In this document: positions 41,108 through 51,017 of the stretch, in pieces | How positions within the stretch are numbered: the stretch's first letter is position 1 | Layout: every line of letters starts with the position of its first letter | Source: Pseudogymnoascus destructans | Taxonomy: Eukaryota; Ascomycota; Leotiomycetes; Thelebolales; Thelebolaceae | Assembly: GCF_001641265.1 (NCBI RefSeq) | Contig: NW_020167524.1 | Location: 1,178,001-1,242,000, forward strand | Reading direction: 5' to 3' | DNA: 64,000 nt | The notes under the pieces: generated by a model | What the model was told of the DNA's origin: nothing | Seen by the model: only the letters and a program-made list of their open reading frames with translations | Database searches by the model: none | Made by a program: the position numbers and the translations under genes

Positions 41108-41470
41108 TGTAATGGTGGGTGCACCAGATGTGAGAATCTAGCCAGCCAAGGGAGGGGATAATTTTACTAAGACAACACACTGTCTTAGAAAACAGAGCCA
41201 AAGGGTTGTAGCTTAGACTATTCCACAACGCAGCAATCAGGTGTATGATGTAGTGTAGTGGTTTAGACAAGTTGTAACAAATGTTGAGTCTGAGAACTCA
41301 GGGATAAGTCAGAGGTTAGCACCTCACTGACTATTCAGAAACAAGGAATAACAAGATGAATGCTTGGAAGCTTGGAAAAGACGTGGAAGTATGTGATAGT
41401 CGATTTACTGTATTGTCTGCTTGCCCTTTCTTAAGGAAAGGGCAATCTTATTTATGCTAAAGGAGTGTGT
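41108..41470 (-). repeat. family C LTR, 3' part only
   Basis: Reverse complement of the last 360 bp or so of family C (from TGTAATGGTGGG to about CTAAAGGAGTGT). It is cut off next to the DUF3435-type N-terminal fragment. 40910-41107 holds nothing recognisable. Confidence 0.75.
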
Positions 41471-41477
41471 ATCGTCA

Positions 41478-41656
41478 TTTCCGAAGCCACTACACATTGA
41501 GTTCTTCTGCTTTGGCGAGATAGTGTTCTAGAGAGTGTTATACTTCGTCGTCAAAAAGCCATGACTTGTCATTAGTATCATCGTCAATACCGTCTAAAAA
41601 GGAACCGAGGTCGAAAACGCTCGAGCTGTTAGATTCATTGTCAGAGTAGGAAGTCA
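41478..41656 (-). pseudogene. N-terminal fragment of a DUF3435-type protein
   Basis: A minus frame starts MTSYSDNESNSSSVFDLG at 41656, then runs KSWLFDDEV, stop, HSLEHYLAKAEELNV, stop, WLRK, stop, RYT. The block E-HYL-AE-L-V-LR-RY is the one I know near the start of fungal DUF3435 proteins. The three stops (TAA, TAG, TGA) are the products expected from CAA, CAG and CGA by C-to-T change. Confidence 0.45.
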
Positions 41657-41756
41657 TTAACATGTCGAGACTGAGACGTATAGAGGGTTGATTGGATTAG
41701 TAGGAAGAGAATTGAGAGAGTAGTCGAGGGAGATGCAAGGTGACTAAGCAAAAATG

Positions 41757-41970
41757 TGTTACGATGGTCACGGAGGTCAAGAAGCCAGTCTGGAGAATAA
41801 TAAGCTAGATTGAATCTAAAGAGAGAAGAAGAAGAAGGAAGGAAGGTGAGGCTATTCCTAGTAATATACAGTTGTCCGCTTACGGTTGTAGCCTTGGTGG
41901 CTAAGGCTGCACCTGTAACAACCGTAACAACCGTAACAACTGTAACAAGCTGTAAGCTATAATCGTAACA
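41757..41970. repeat. solo LTR, 214 bp
   Basis: It starts TGTTACGATGGTCACGG and ends ATAATCGTAACA, with perfect duplications AAATG at 41752-56 and 41971-75. A second copy of this LTR is at 56932-57157. It lies in what would be the 5' region of the DUF3435-type relic. 41976-42270 has no recognised gene. Confidence 0.9.
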
Positions 41971-42269
41971 AAATGCAGACAAGGAGTATTAACGACTGAA
42001 AAGAGAGACTACAAGCGAAAGCTTGTAGGAGGGATGAAGAATCGAGTGAATTAGACATGAAAGAGAAGAGATGGTGAAGAACAGACGAAAGAGAGCAAAC
42101 GAGGGACACGTTCACCTTTAAATACCTTTAAGTTAGCGGTTTAACAAGGAGATGTAGATGAGCTGTTCAGCAGCCTCCTAGCCATCACATCGTTAAATGG
42201 AGTAAACTTTATAATAAACACTACTAATTTAGCTATAGGGATAGTTCCGTACGAGCCTAATAGAGTCCT

Positions 42270-42780
42270 TTTGCACCTTGATCTCTAACTAAAAACGCCA
42301 ACCCCACCACCTATTAAAAAGCAAACTTAGACCTTAAAGACACCCTAGAATGCGACAGAGGTCAAATTCTAAACAATACACCCTAAGAATCAGATTATAC
42401 GACACTAGGATAGCTCTCTAACCTCAATTAACGAAGCTTTTGATCAGCTTGCTAAAGGAGCTCAAATAATGGCCCACTCGTTTACACTCCTTAAAGCTGA
42501 AGCATTACAGGAGGCAAATGTACTTAAAAAGCGAAGGGCAAACAAGCGAAAAAGGCGTATTCACCTAGGTGGAAGCCTTACAGTCAAGGAAGGTCAGGAA
42601 ATCATACAGAGCACTCAAACTCAAAAGGAGGGTGGTGATACCGTACGAGCTAAGCGTGTAAAAGGGCAACCACGACGATGCGGCTATGTAACAAGGTTGG
42701 ACATAATGCTCATATGTGCAAAGAGGTATTAATTCAATTATTATAGATAGCTAAGGCATTTTTAAGTGTTGTTGTTATAA
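42270..42780 (+). pseudogene. C-terminal fragment of a pogo transposase
   Basis: The frame 42469-42732 matches the tail of the 544/551-residue pogo enzymes: AHSFTLLKAEALQEAN, KKRRANKRKRR, LGGSLTVKEGQEI, and a degraded zinc knuckle (RRCGYV...). Stops interrupt the preceding part. No termini are found. Confidence 0.7.
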
Positions 42781-42805
42781 TCGTGGGTCAAATAACCCAC
42801 CGCTA

Positions 42806-45010
42806 CGCGGTGGGCGCAAGCGAGTTGCATCGCCCCAGATTTCTCAACCACCCAATTTGTATTGCAATTGAACCTTGAACAATGCCACCACCTGCAACCC
42901 ACGAATACGAAGAGGCTATAGCCCAGGCAATTGCCTGGGCTACTGCCAATCCTGACGAGAGTGAGACTACCGCTGCACGTATTTTCCACGTGAATCCTCA
43001 AACCCTCAAATCGAGGATACGATGGAAGAAGCAACGCGACAACCGCCCTCATATAATACACGGAGGCCAGAATCGAATCCTCTCTAGGCCACAACATGGA
43101 GCTATTATTACATATGCAGACAATATGCAAAGGACAGGCCTCGGGGCTACGAAACAGATGGTCTTTGCGATAATCGAATACCTAAAGGATCTAGAAGGCA
43201 GACCGCGACCGTCCTGGCGATGGTTTCAAAACTACATAAAAACAACCCCAGGTTTTCTTCATACACTAAAAACAAAGCCAATTGCACGAAACCGAGTCGG
43301 TGCACAAGATGTTAAGGATGTACAGGATTGGTTCAAGAATTGGATGACTTGGTGTGAAGCCCATGACATTCAGCCTGGTGATATTATCAATTTTGATGAA
43401 GCTGGGTTTCAAATTGGAGTAGCTTCTGGAGAAGATATTCTTGTCCCTACCTGGATAGTAGATGTATGTATATTCCAGTTATAATATAAAATATAGTATA
43501 GCTAATAAACTATAGCCTTGTATACACCTAGCCCTGAAAATCGACGTTCTATTACCGTTATAGAATCGATTATTGCAAATGGAACAACTATTCCTCCTGT
43601 TCTAATTGTACAAGGTGTGAATCATATGACGAATTGGTATACCTTATTAGATGGAAATACAAGGGTATTAATGTCTGATTCCGGATATATCAACTCTCAA
43701 TTAGCTCTTGAATATCTTGATCACTTGATCCTTCATATACAAGCTGGGGCAAACGCACGTCCTAGGGTTCTATTAATGGATCAACACGGTAGTCATATGA
43801 CCCCGGAGTTTATTATTAAAGCTACAGAAGCTAATATACACCCGTTTCCTTTTCCTAGCCACTTGACGCATGTTCTTCAACCTCTTGATGTCGGTGTTTT
43901 TCAGCCGTATAAACACTGGCACCGGAAGGCTGTACAAGATGCAACCCAGCGTCTAGATATTGAATATACAGTTTCATCGTTCTTCCGGGACTTAATGGAA
44001 AGCAGGGAAAAGACTATGAAAAAAGAGACTATTCAAGGTGCCTTCCGAAAGTCTGGGATCTGGCCAATTAATTGCCAGAAAGCTCTTAAGAAAATGAAGA
44101 CGTATATGGTACCAGCGATGGCAATGGCAATGGCGACAGCGATTGAATTACCCTGTCCTCAAACACCAGTAAGAGGTGTTCAAGCTGAGAGATCTCTTCA
44201 AGAAATAGCATCAAAAATCTCAGAGAAGATTGATATATTTAGTAGTCCTACACGCCGGAAAATTGACTCTACAATACGAGGGGTCCAGAACGTCCTTCTG
44301 ACTGCAGAAGTCCGGGACCGGCAGTACGAAGACCTTCATAATAGGGTTCAAAATCAACAGAAGTCTAGGATTCGAGGGAATCAGAAGGTCTTACAAAAAG
44401 GAGGGGTCCTTACAGGAACTCAGGCACGACAGATCCAGGAAAACAAGCGTGAAAAGGAGCAGGTTGATAGGATCAAAAGACGACAATATCTTATACGAAT
44501 TACAACAAATAAGATTAAGAAGAAGTATCATATCCAAGGGGTTGCTGCACGGAAATCAGAGAAGGAACGTCAAAGGACAATTCTAAACTTCAAATGGAGG
44601 AAAGAAGCTATTCCTATTGAGCTATTATCCAATCCCGGACCCAGAAAAGCTTATAACCGATAAAGAGATTGATATACAGGTTAAGGAAGCTCTTATATCC
44701 CTCCCAGAATTTAATGGGGTCTCATTTGAATATGAGGAACTAGGTGCAATTGGTGTCATTGATCCAGGACTTCAGGAATTTACGTCGGAACAGGATTTCA
44801 TATCATTCGAAGGCACAAATATATGGGGCCGTCATTCAATTGCGTCAGAAGACGAAGAAGATGAAGATTCAATTCAAGATGCGTTTTCATACTTGTAGTG
44901 GTAAAATATTTCCCATAGTCTACGATTCAATTGCAATACAAATTGGGTGGTTGAGAAATCTGGGGCGATGCAACTCGCTTTCGCGATGCAACTCGCTTGC
45001 GCCCACCGCG
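42806..45010 (+). mobile_element. pogo-family transposon, 2,205 bp
   Basis: Inverted termini begin CGCGGTGGGCGCAAGCGAG and lie between TA dinucleotides (42804-05 and 45011-12). The right terminus has two tandem copies of AAGCGAGTTGCATCGC and the left only one. The bases just outside the left end (CCCACCGC) happen to be the complement of the element's own first bases. Confidence 0.9.
42882..44898 (+). CDS. pogo transposase with one intron and a possible frameshift
   Basis: Exon 1 starts MPPPATHEYEEA and carries the HTH (AARIFHVNPQTLKSRI) and the first catalytic Asp (INFDEAGFQIG). It runs to about 43467. An intron of about 48 bp (donor GTATAT, branch GCTAATAAAC, acceptor ACTATAG ending 43515) restores the frame into YTPSPENRRS. 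The other Asp residues are in VLLMDQHGSH and VLQPLDVGVF. At about 44625 the frame ends in GPRKAYNR (stop 44663), but a +1 frame continues into an acidic tail like that of the relatives (IPDPEKLITDKEID ... EDEEDEDS, stop 44898). The enzyme may be intact if the tail is dispensable. Confidence 0.7.
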
Positions 45011-45346
45011 TAATACGTACGAAGTTGTCGCGTCTTCGTATTATTCTGACTCATTCAATTGGGTGACCCGCTCGCTTGAGAAATACGTTAAGCCTAAAAA
45101 AGGCTCCATTGATCACAAGGGTCCTGAGGGTTTAAACTCCTCGGATTGGGTTAGAGGCACCCGTAATCGGTTATCGCCTCTATCAAAGTCAGCCAAGCCA
45201 GAGCTCACTCAAGCTCCCAGCTCCAAACCCACCACGACACATCCCCCACCATCTTCCCCTCCCCTCTCTCCCCCTCCGCAACCCCAAACATCAGGAGCTC
45301 GCACCTCCCCTCCGCCATCCCCAACCGCCCTCCGCGGCCTGCCAAA

Positions 45347-46758
45347 ATGGCGAACACAACGAAATACCTCCTCCTTTCCCTCCCAACCTCGATCGCGCCA
45401 TCCAACGACCAGGCCGACGCCCTGTCCGCCCTCCGCTCCACCGTCGGCGACAACGGCGCCGTCGCCCCCTTCAAGGTCCCGCACTTCAAGATCGGCACGC
45501 TCGACGCGCTGGTGCAGCAAGCGGATGATTTGGGGAAGCTGGAGAACGCGTGCGAGGGCGTCGTGGCGAAGGTGGGAGATACGCTGAGGACGATTTTGGA
45601 GGGCGATGAGGCGAAGATTGGGCCGCAGAAGACGGTGAATGATAGTATGGACTCCCCCTTGTGGAGACTGGGTTGGGGGATTTTGTGCTGATTTGGTGCA
45701 GAGCCTGCGGATCAGTATTTAGGGAACTTTACGTGGAATACGGTTAAGTACCGTACGGATAAGCCGTTGAGGGAACTGATTGACTCGTTGCAGAAGGTGA
45801 GTGAGGCGGATTGATGGCGTGGACACAGAGGCTGACGGGTTGATGTAGGAACTGCTCGGTATCGACAATGATGTGAAGAGCAAATACACCCAGTACAACT
45901 CAATCAAGACAATGCTTACCACTCTACAAAGAAAGCAAACGTAAGATTTTCTCCGCTCCGCATCCTTATACCGACAGCTAATACGCCTCCCAGCGGAAAC
46001 CTGGCTACAAAATCGCTCACCCCAGTCGTGGACCCCAAGCTCCTGATCCAGGACTCCGAATTCCTCGAGACGCACCTAATCGTCGTCCCAAACCTAGCCA
46101 AGAAAGACTTCCTTCGCAGCTACGAGACCATATCGCAGATGGTGGTGCCGCGGTCGGCGGTGGAGGTCGCGAACGACGAGGAGCTGACGCTGTATACGGT
46201 GACGGTGTTCAAGAAGTTCGGCGCCGAGTTCGTGCAGAAGTGCCGCGAGCAGCGCTGGACGCCGCGTGATTACAAGTATGTTGAGGGCGGCCGCGAGGAG
46301 GAGAAGAAGGAGATTGATAGGGTGAGCAAGGATGAGAGGAAGGTGTGGGGGGAGGTGTTGAGGTTGGCGAGGACGGGTTGGAGTGAGAGTGTTATGATTT
46401 GGATTCATGTGCTGTGTCTGCGTGTCTTTGTCGAGACGGTCCTGAGATACGGATTGCCTCTTGGGTTTGTCTGCGCCCTGGTCAAGGTATGTCCTCCACA
46501 GGCAGATGCCCTTTATATTCCCCCCACCCAGGTACTAACGTTCACCAGACCAACCCAAAACTAGCAAAGAAGGCAAGAACAGCATTAGACTCAGCCTACT
46601 CGTATCTAGGGGGCAACGCATTCGGCAGGGACAAGAAGGGGCGAGTCACCAAGGACGACTCAGCACTGTCGTCAGAAATGAGTGCATTAGGCGTGGGCGG
46701 GCATGGAGAGGGCAACGAGTACACAGCATACGTATGCTACGAGTTTGAGGTCATATAG
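45347..46758 (+). CDS. VMA5: V-type proton ATPase subunit C
   Basis: Exons 45347-45644, 45702-45796, 45849-45940, 45994-46486 and 46549-46758. Introns of 52-62 bp are all GT-AG, the last with a TACTAAC branch. The phases agree and give 395 residues, the usual length. Diagnostic segments are KYLLLSLPTSI at the start, HFKIGTLDALVQQADDLGK, DQYLGNFTWNTVKYRTDKPL, KSLTPVVDPKLL, and ETVLRYGLPLGFVCALVK before the last intron. Subunit C links the stator stalks to the membrane sector of the vacuolar proton pump and leaves the complex during reversible disassembly. It is convergent with the APS kinase gene, 158 bp apart. Confidence 0.95.
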
Positions 46759-46916
46759 AGATGAAGCCAAGAGCCATACCCCCTTTGGATGGGATCACGA
46801 AAGCAAGCATTGTACTGTACAAATCACAAGCCAGCAGCACCAAATGAAACACTAAAAAAAGTATATTTTACTTTCTAGATCCATCATCGTAATCGTAAAT
46901 ATCTTCAACCCCTTCC

Positions 46917-47687
46917 CTAGTTCTTCAGCGCAGCCGCCGGTAGCAGGTCCTTCGACATCAGGTATTCGACAATCTTCACCACCGCCTCCTCAACGCTGAC
47001 CTGGTCAGAGCGGATGTGGATCTCCGGCGCATCAGGGGCCTCGTAAGGCGCAGAGATGCCGGTGAAGTCCTTGATTATGCCCGCACGCGCCTTCTTGTAC
47101 AGGCCCTTGGGGTCGCGCTGCTCGGCCACCTCGATGGGGATGTCCACGTACACCTCGATGAAGGGGATTGGCTCGTCGCCTGCGGCAACGGTGGCGTGCA
47201 AGTCGCGGGCGATCTTGCGGTCAGCTTTGTAAGGCGAGATGAAAGATGTGAGAGTCGCAGTCGAAGCATCAGCGAAGAGCTTCGCTACCTATAACACAAA
47301 CGCCATGTCAGCCCACGCTACCCCTTATACTCTCTCTGCTCACCTCCGCAATCCTGCGAATGTTCTCATTCCTGTCCGCCTCCGAGAAGCCCAAATCCTT
47401 GTTCAGCCCAAAGCGCACATTGTCTCCGTCGAGACGGTATGCGCCCACACCAAGGTGTAGTAGGTGCTGCTCCAGCGCCGTCGCGATGGTCGACTTGCCA
47501 GAGGCAGAGAGACCAGTGAACCAGATCGTGTATCCGCGCTGTCCGCGCAGCCTCTCGCGCTCACTGCGGCGGAGGGACTCGTGCCAGGTGATGTTGCTGT
47601 TAGGGATGTCAGTTGTGGTTTTTGTTTGCGGAGCCTTGTTGGCGGGGTCGGTGGCGGGGTAGGGGTGGGTGGTGCATACGTTGCCAT
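46917..47687 (-). CDS. MET14: adenylylsulfate (APS) kinase
   Basis: Exon 1 is only 8 nt (47687-47680), exon 2 is 47596-47344 and exon 3 is 47288-46917, giving 210 residues. Introns are 83 bp (GTATGC ... AACAG) and 55 bp (GTGAGC ... TATAG). The start [11 protein letters not shown] and the P-loop GLSASGKST are typical of the family, as are [43 protein letters not shown] and FIEVYVDIP. The enzyme phosphorylates APS to PAPS in cytosolic sulfate assimilation. Upstream to about 48300 no gene is seen; this is probably its promoter. Confidence 0.95.
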
Positions 47688-48305
47688 TTTTTTCTAGGTG
47701 AGGGTTTTGGGTCGGAGGGATCGGGGGTGGTGGATGAAGGGCCTGGCGATGCGAAGCTCCTTTTAAATAAATTGATATAAAGAGGAAGGTCTGTTTGTAT
47801 GTCGGTGGCTGCGCGGGTTCCAGGAAAAAGCAAAGAGCGGTTTTCAGAGTTTGGTTCCTGTACCTTTTAGCGGGCGATGACGCCTTATCAGGGGCGCACT
47901 CATAACTCCTCGCCGAAGAAAGAACCTTTTTTTTCTAAATGACTGAGAGCAATCAACCATTTTACATTTCCCCTAAACAATCAATATCTTTGATGGTCTA
48001 ACGGTCATTTGGACCATCCACAATCTTGGTGCATCCGGGTTCGTGTTTCCTGGATGCTCTTTGTAATTTTCGCGATTTCGGTTACCAAAATCCGAGGATT
48101 GTTTTCCCGTTCACCACGATTCGTGCCTGAGAAACGGGATCAAGATTGATTGATTGATTTAGTCTTAAGCAACTTCGGGACCACGGGTCCCATGAGCTCC
48201 GGCTTACTAATCTACGGTTTTTACACTTACGGAGGTGTTGTTGGGTTGGAGCATGGGTACGCGTAGGCTTGTTTGAACCATTTTAACGCGTCAAAATTCC
48301 TACTA

Positions 48306-50114
48306 CAGTAGAGTCCCGTTAGTACGATGGAATCTAGCCACCAATTTAATATCGCCTTAATGAATATATCGCACAACTGAATGCTTATATAATCCAACTA
48401 TCTAGATTGCTTTGAACTCTGCCATTAACATCCAATGCCTCCAAATCTGCATCTTATCGCTCAATAGCTCTTTATTGTGCTGTTGGGATATCATCTCGAC
48501 TTTCTGTAAACTCAATTAGAATTTGAACAGCCTGTCGAGCAGCCCTGTATTGAAGGTACAGGCCGCTCTAAGGCTTCTTCTTCTTCTTCATTTTGAGCAT
48601 CATCACATTGACTTAAATGACTTGATATAATATCTTGTAATACCTCCTCCTCTGTTAGTGTCTCACCATCATTATTCTGGGCTTGTGTTTCCTCATCTGG
48701 ATTTAAGAAATTGTGTAATGCCATCGCATCTTGTATATTTCCAGCTCTTGTAACGTTATCATATAATTCAGATAGATTTGGAGGATTAATTGGTATTGAA
48801 AGAGCAAGTGGTGTAGTTAAAAGTGTGCTTTTTCGAAAGCAATTATATATTGTTGCGCTTTGTAAGTAGACATTCCAGCTTCACAAAGTCCATCGAATAG
48901 CAAGATGAAGGTTCATTGATTGAACTGGATCAAATGTTGGAATCAAAACATTGTAACATAAATGAGAGCCATTGCCGACGATAATGAGCTTTGAATGACT
49001 GTATGATTCCTTGATCAAGAGGTTGAAATCGACTTGTTGAATTAGGAGGAAGCCAGCAGATTCGAATATTTGGAGGCGGAGGATTGAGTTCAAGACCACA
49101 ATAATGGCCAGAGAAGTTATCCATAGAGAGAAGGACAGTTTGAGATGTTCCAATATGTCGATAGAAGGCTTGTAACCACTCCTTCATTAAAGTTGTGTTC
49201 ATCCAAGCTTTTTTGTTCCACCGCCACTCTCCACCCATTGTTGAGACATTGATATTCTGAAGTGCACAAGGTTGCTTTGCTTTGCCAATTATCCAAACAG
49301 GAAAGCGATCAGTACCAGTTGCATTAACACAGAAAACAAGAGTTATTCAATCTTTATTCTTCTTGATTCCTGGCTGTGATTGGGTTGCAAGACCTTTAGA
49401 TGGAACCATTCGCCAAAACAATGCTGTTTCATTCATATTGTATATATCCTCCTCTTGATATTCTCCAGCTAGAGTTTGTAAAGCCTTCATATCCTCTTCT
49501 GTAGACTTGCTAACAGATCCTGCCTCGCCGTGATTTGTATACTGTCGGATGTTGTGTCGCTTCTTGAATCGAGACAGCCAACCAACTGAGAAATCAGGTA
49601 TAGGCAGCGTTGAATACTGTGGAAGTTGCTGCCAAATCTGCCTTGCCCTTTCCTTCAAAGCCTCTCCACTTGTGTTTCCACCTTGGCCTTCAATCTACTT
49701 TTGCCAAGCGAAAAGGGTCTCCTCAAGGTCAGGCCATGTTCCAGTGCAGAGCAGCTGTTGAGATAGCTGAGGAGTCGTCGACACTGTCAAAATGCTTGCT
49801 GAGTGACTCTGAGACTGTTGATTGACTGAGGGAATGGTTGTATTTGTCCTTAAACCACCGCTGACAGGCCTTTTGTGAGGGTCGAGGGTATTGTCGAGAA
49901 TGCCACTCTCTGAGTGCACGACGCTGCTCAATAGTGATGGGCTTAATTCGAGGCATAGCCAAATGGTCCACTAGAATATCGGATAAGCCGATATTTAGGT
50001 GGTAACAGAGCAATATCATGGATATCGGTCGTTGTACATGTTTCTGGACAAGAAAAAATATCGCACTATCGTGAACATCGCCTTACTGAGCATCGGCTTA
50101 GCGGGACTCTACTG
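48306..50114 (-). mobile_element. Tigger-type transposon, 1,809 bp
   Basis: Termini CAGTAGAGTCCCGTTAG (left) and the complement of CAGTAGAGTCCCGCTAA (right) are flanked by TA (48304-05 and 50115-16). It is complete in length, but its gene is broken. It is the best reference for the fragments at 303-915 and within 19428-34216. Confidence 0.9.
48512..49960 (-). pseudogene. Tigger-type transposase, full length but broken
   Basis: It starts MPRIKPITIEQRRALREW near 49956 (psq-type HTH), followed by TWPDLEETLFAWQK, FSVGWLSRFKKRHNIR (Tc5-type HTH), YNMNETALFWRM (first catalytic position, Asp followed by Glu replaced by Asn-Glu), LSMDNFSGHYC (second Asp) and PLDQGIIQSFKAHYRR (third Asp), and an acidic tail. 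At least four stops or frame changes interrupt it (near 49690, 49345, 49155 and 48930). Asn in place of the first Asp would itself abolish catalysis. Confidence 0.85.
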
Positions 50115-50160
50115 TATTGTATTTTACATGTAGGAAATTCATACTCTTTCAATAACTACG

Positions 50161-50640
50161 ATGCCTCATCTTACTCACAATGAGCGGCTTCGTTACGCAG
50201 TACTACGCTCCCTAGATTGGGAGTTCCAAAAAAATTACAGCCTATATTGGATACATAGAACGGCAGGCTTAGTATGCTTGCTAGGGCCCTCCAACTCCAA
50301 AGAAGCATTTAGGTAGGCCACTTATTCTATCTAATGAGCAAGTTTAAGAGGTTATTGAGTTTATAGCCTCATCTCGTACGAATAGGTGTATGCTACAGTC
50401 ATGACGCATTAATTCGATACTCGATTCACGTTATGTCAATACGTTTTGCTGGCCTCAAACCCCCTGTCCACTACCAAAATACGTGTGATATCTCGATATT
50501 TACGCTATCTCGATGGTATTTACGGGACCCGAGCTATCAACTTAACAGATTATGACTGTATTATGATCTCTAATAATCTCTCTATTAATTGTATTACTAG
50601 TAAGTCTTTTAAAGATTTACTAGTATATACAAAGGGCTAA
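50161..50640 (+). pseudogene. N-terminal fragment of a Tc1/mariner-type transposase
   Basis: The frame MPHLTHNERLRYAVLRSL is followed by stops. Further blocks near 50310-50420 resemble the second HTH of fungal Tc1/mariner enzymes (EQ-V-EVIEFI-SSRTNR, mixed with stops). No catalytic core is present. Confidence 0.45.
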
Positions 50641-51017
50641 GTAACTCTTTATGTTAATGTTAATATTATACATTATACTAACTATTTTATAGAGGTGACC
50701 AAATTCCAAGTCTATATAGACAAAGCATTATAGACCCTTTATATATATATTATAATATATCTAAAGAAGCTTTAATGCTAGAATTTGAAGATCATATTGC
50801 AAATAAAGGAAAGATTTCTCTTACTTTAGATGCATAGACAGCAAGTAATCAAACAGAGTACTTAGGAATTAGAGTGTAAGTTATTCTTTATTATATTTAA
50901 TTTGTACTAATATTTAATAGACATTGGATTACTAAGAACTTTGTTTCAAAATCAAAGTTATTAGATATAGTTGATTTACAAGAAAATCATATAGGGAAAT
51001 ATTTATTTCAAGTATTA

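Noticed and set aside
40045..41656. A Starship captain and therefore a giant mobile element in this window
   Set aside because: Only end fragments of a DUF3435-type protein are present, with stops. No intact recombinase and no cargo boundaries are visible.
45205..45520. Minus-strand proteins opposite the first V-ATPase exon
   Set aside because: They are antisense shadows of a GC-rich exon and its 5' flank, with Gly/Arg/Val bias.
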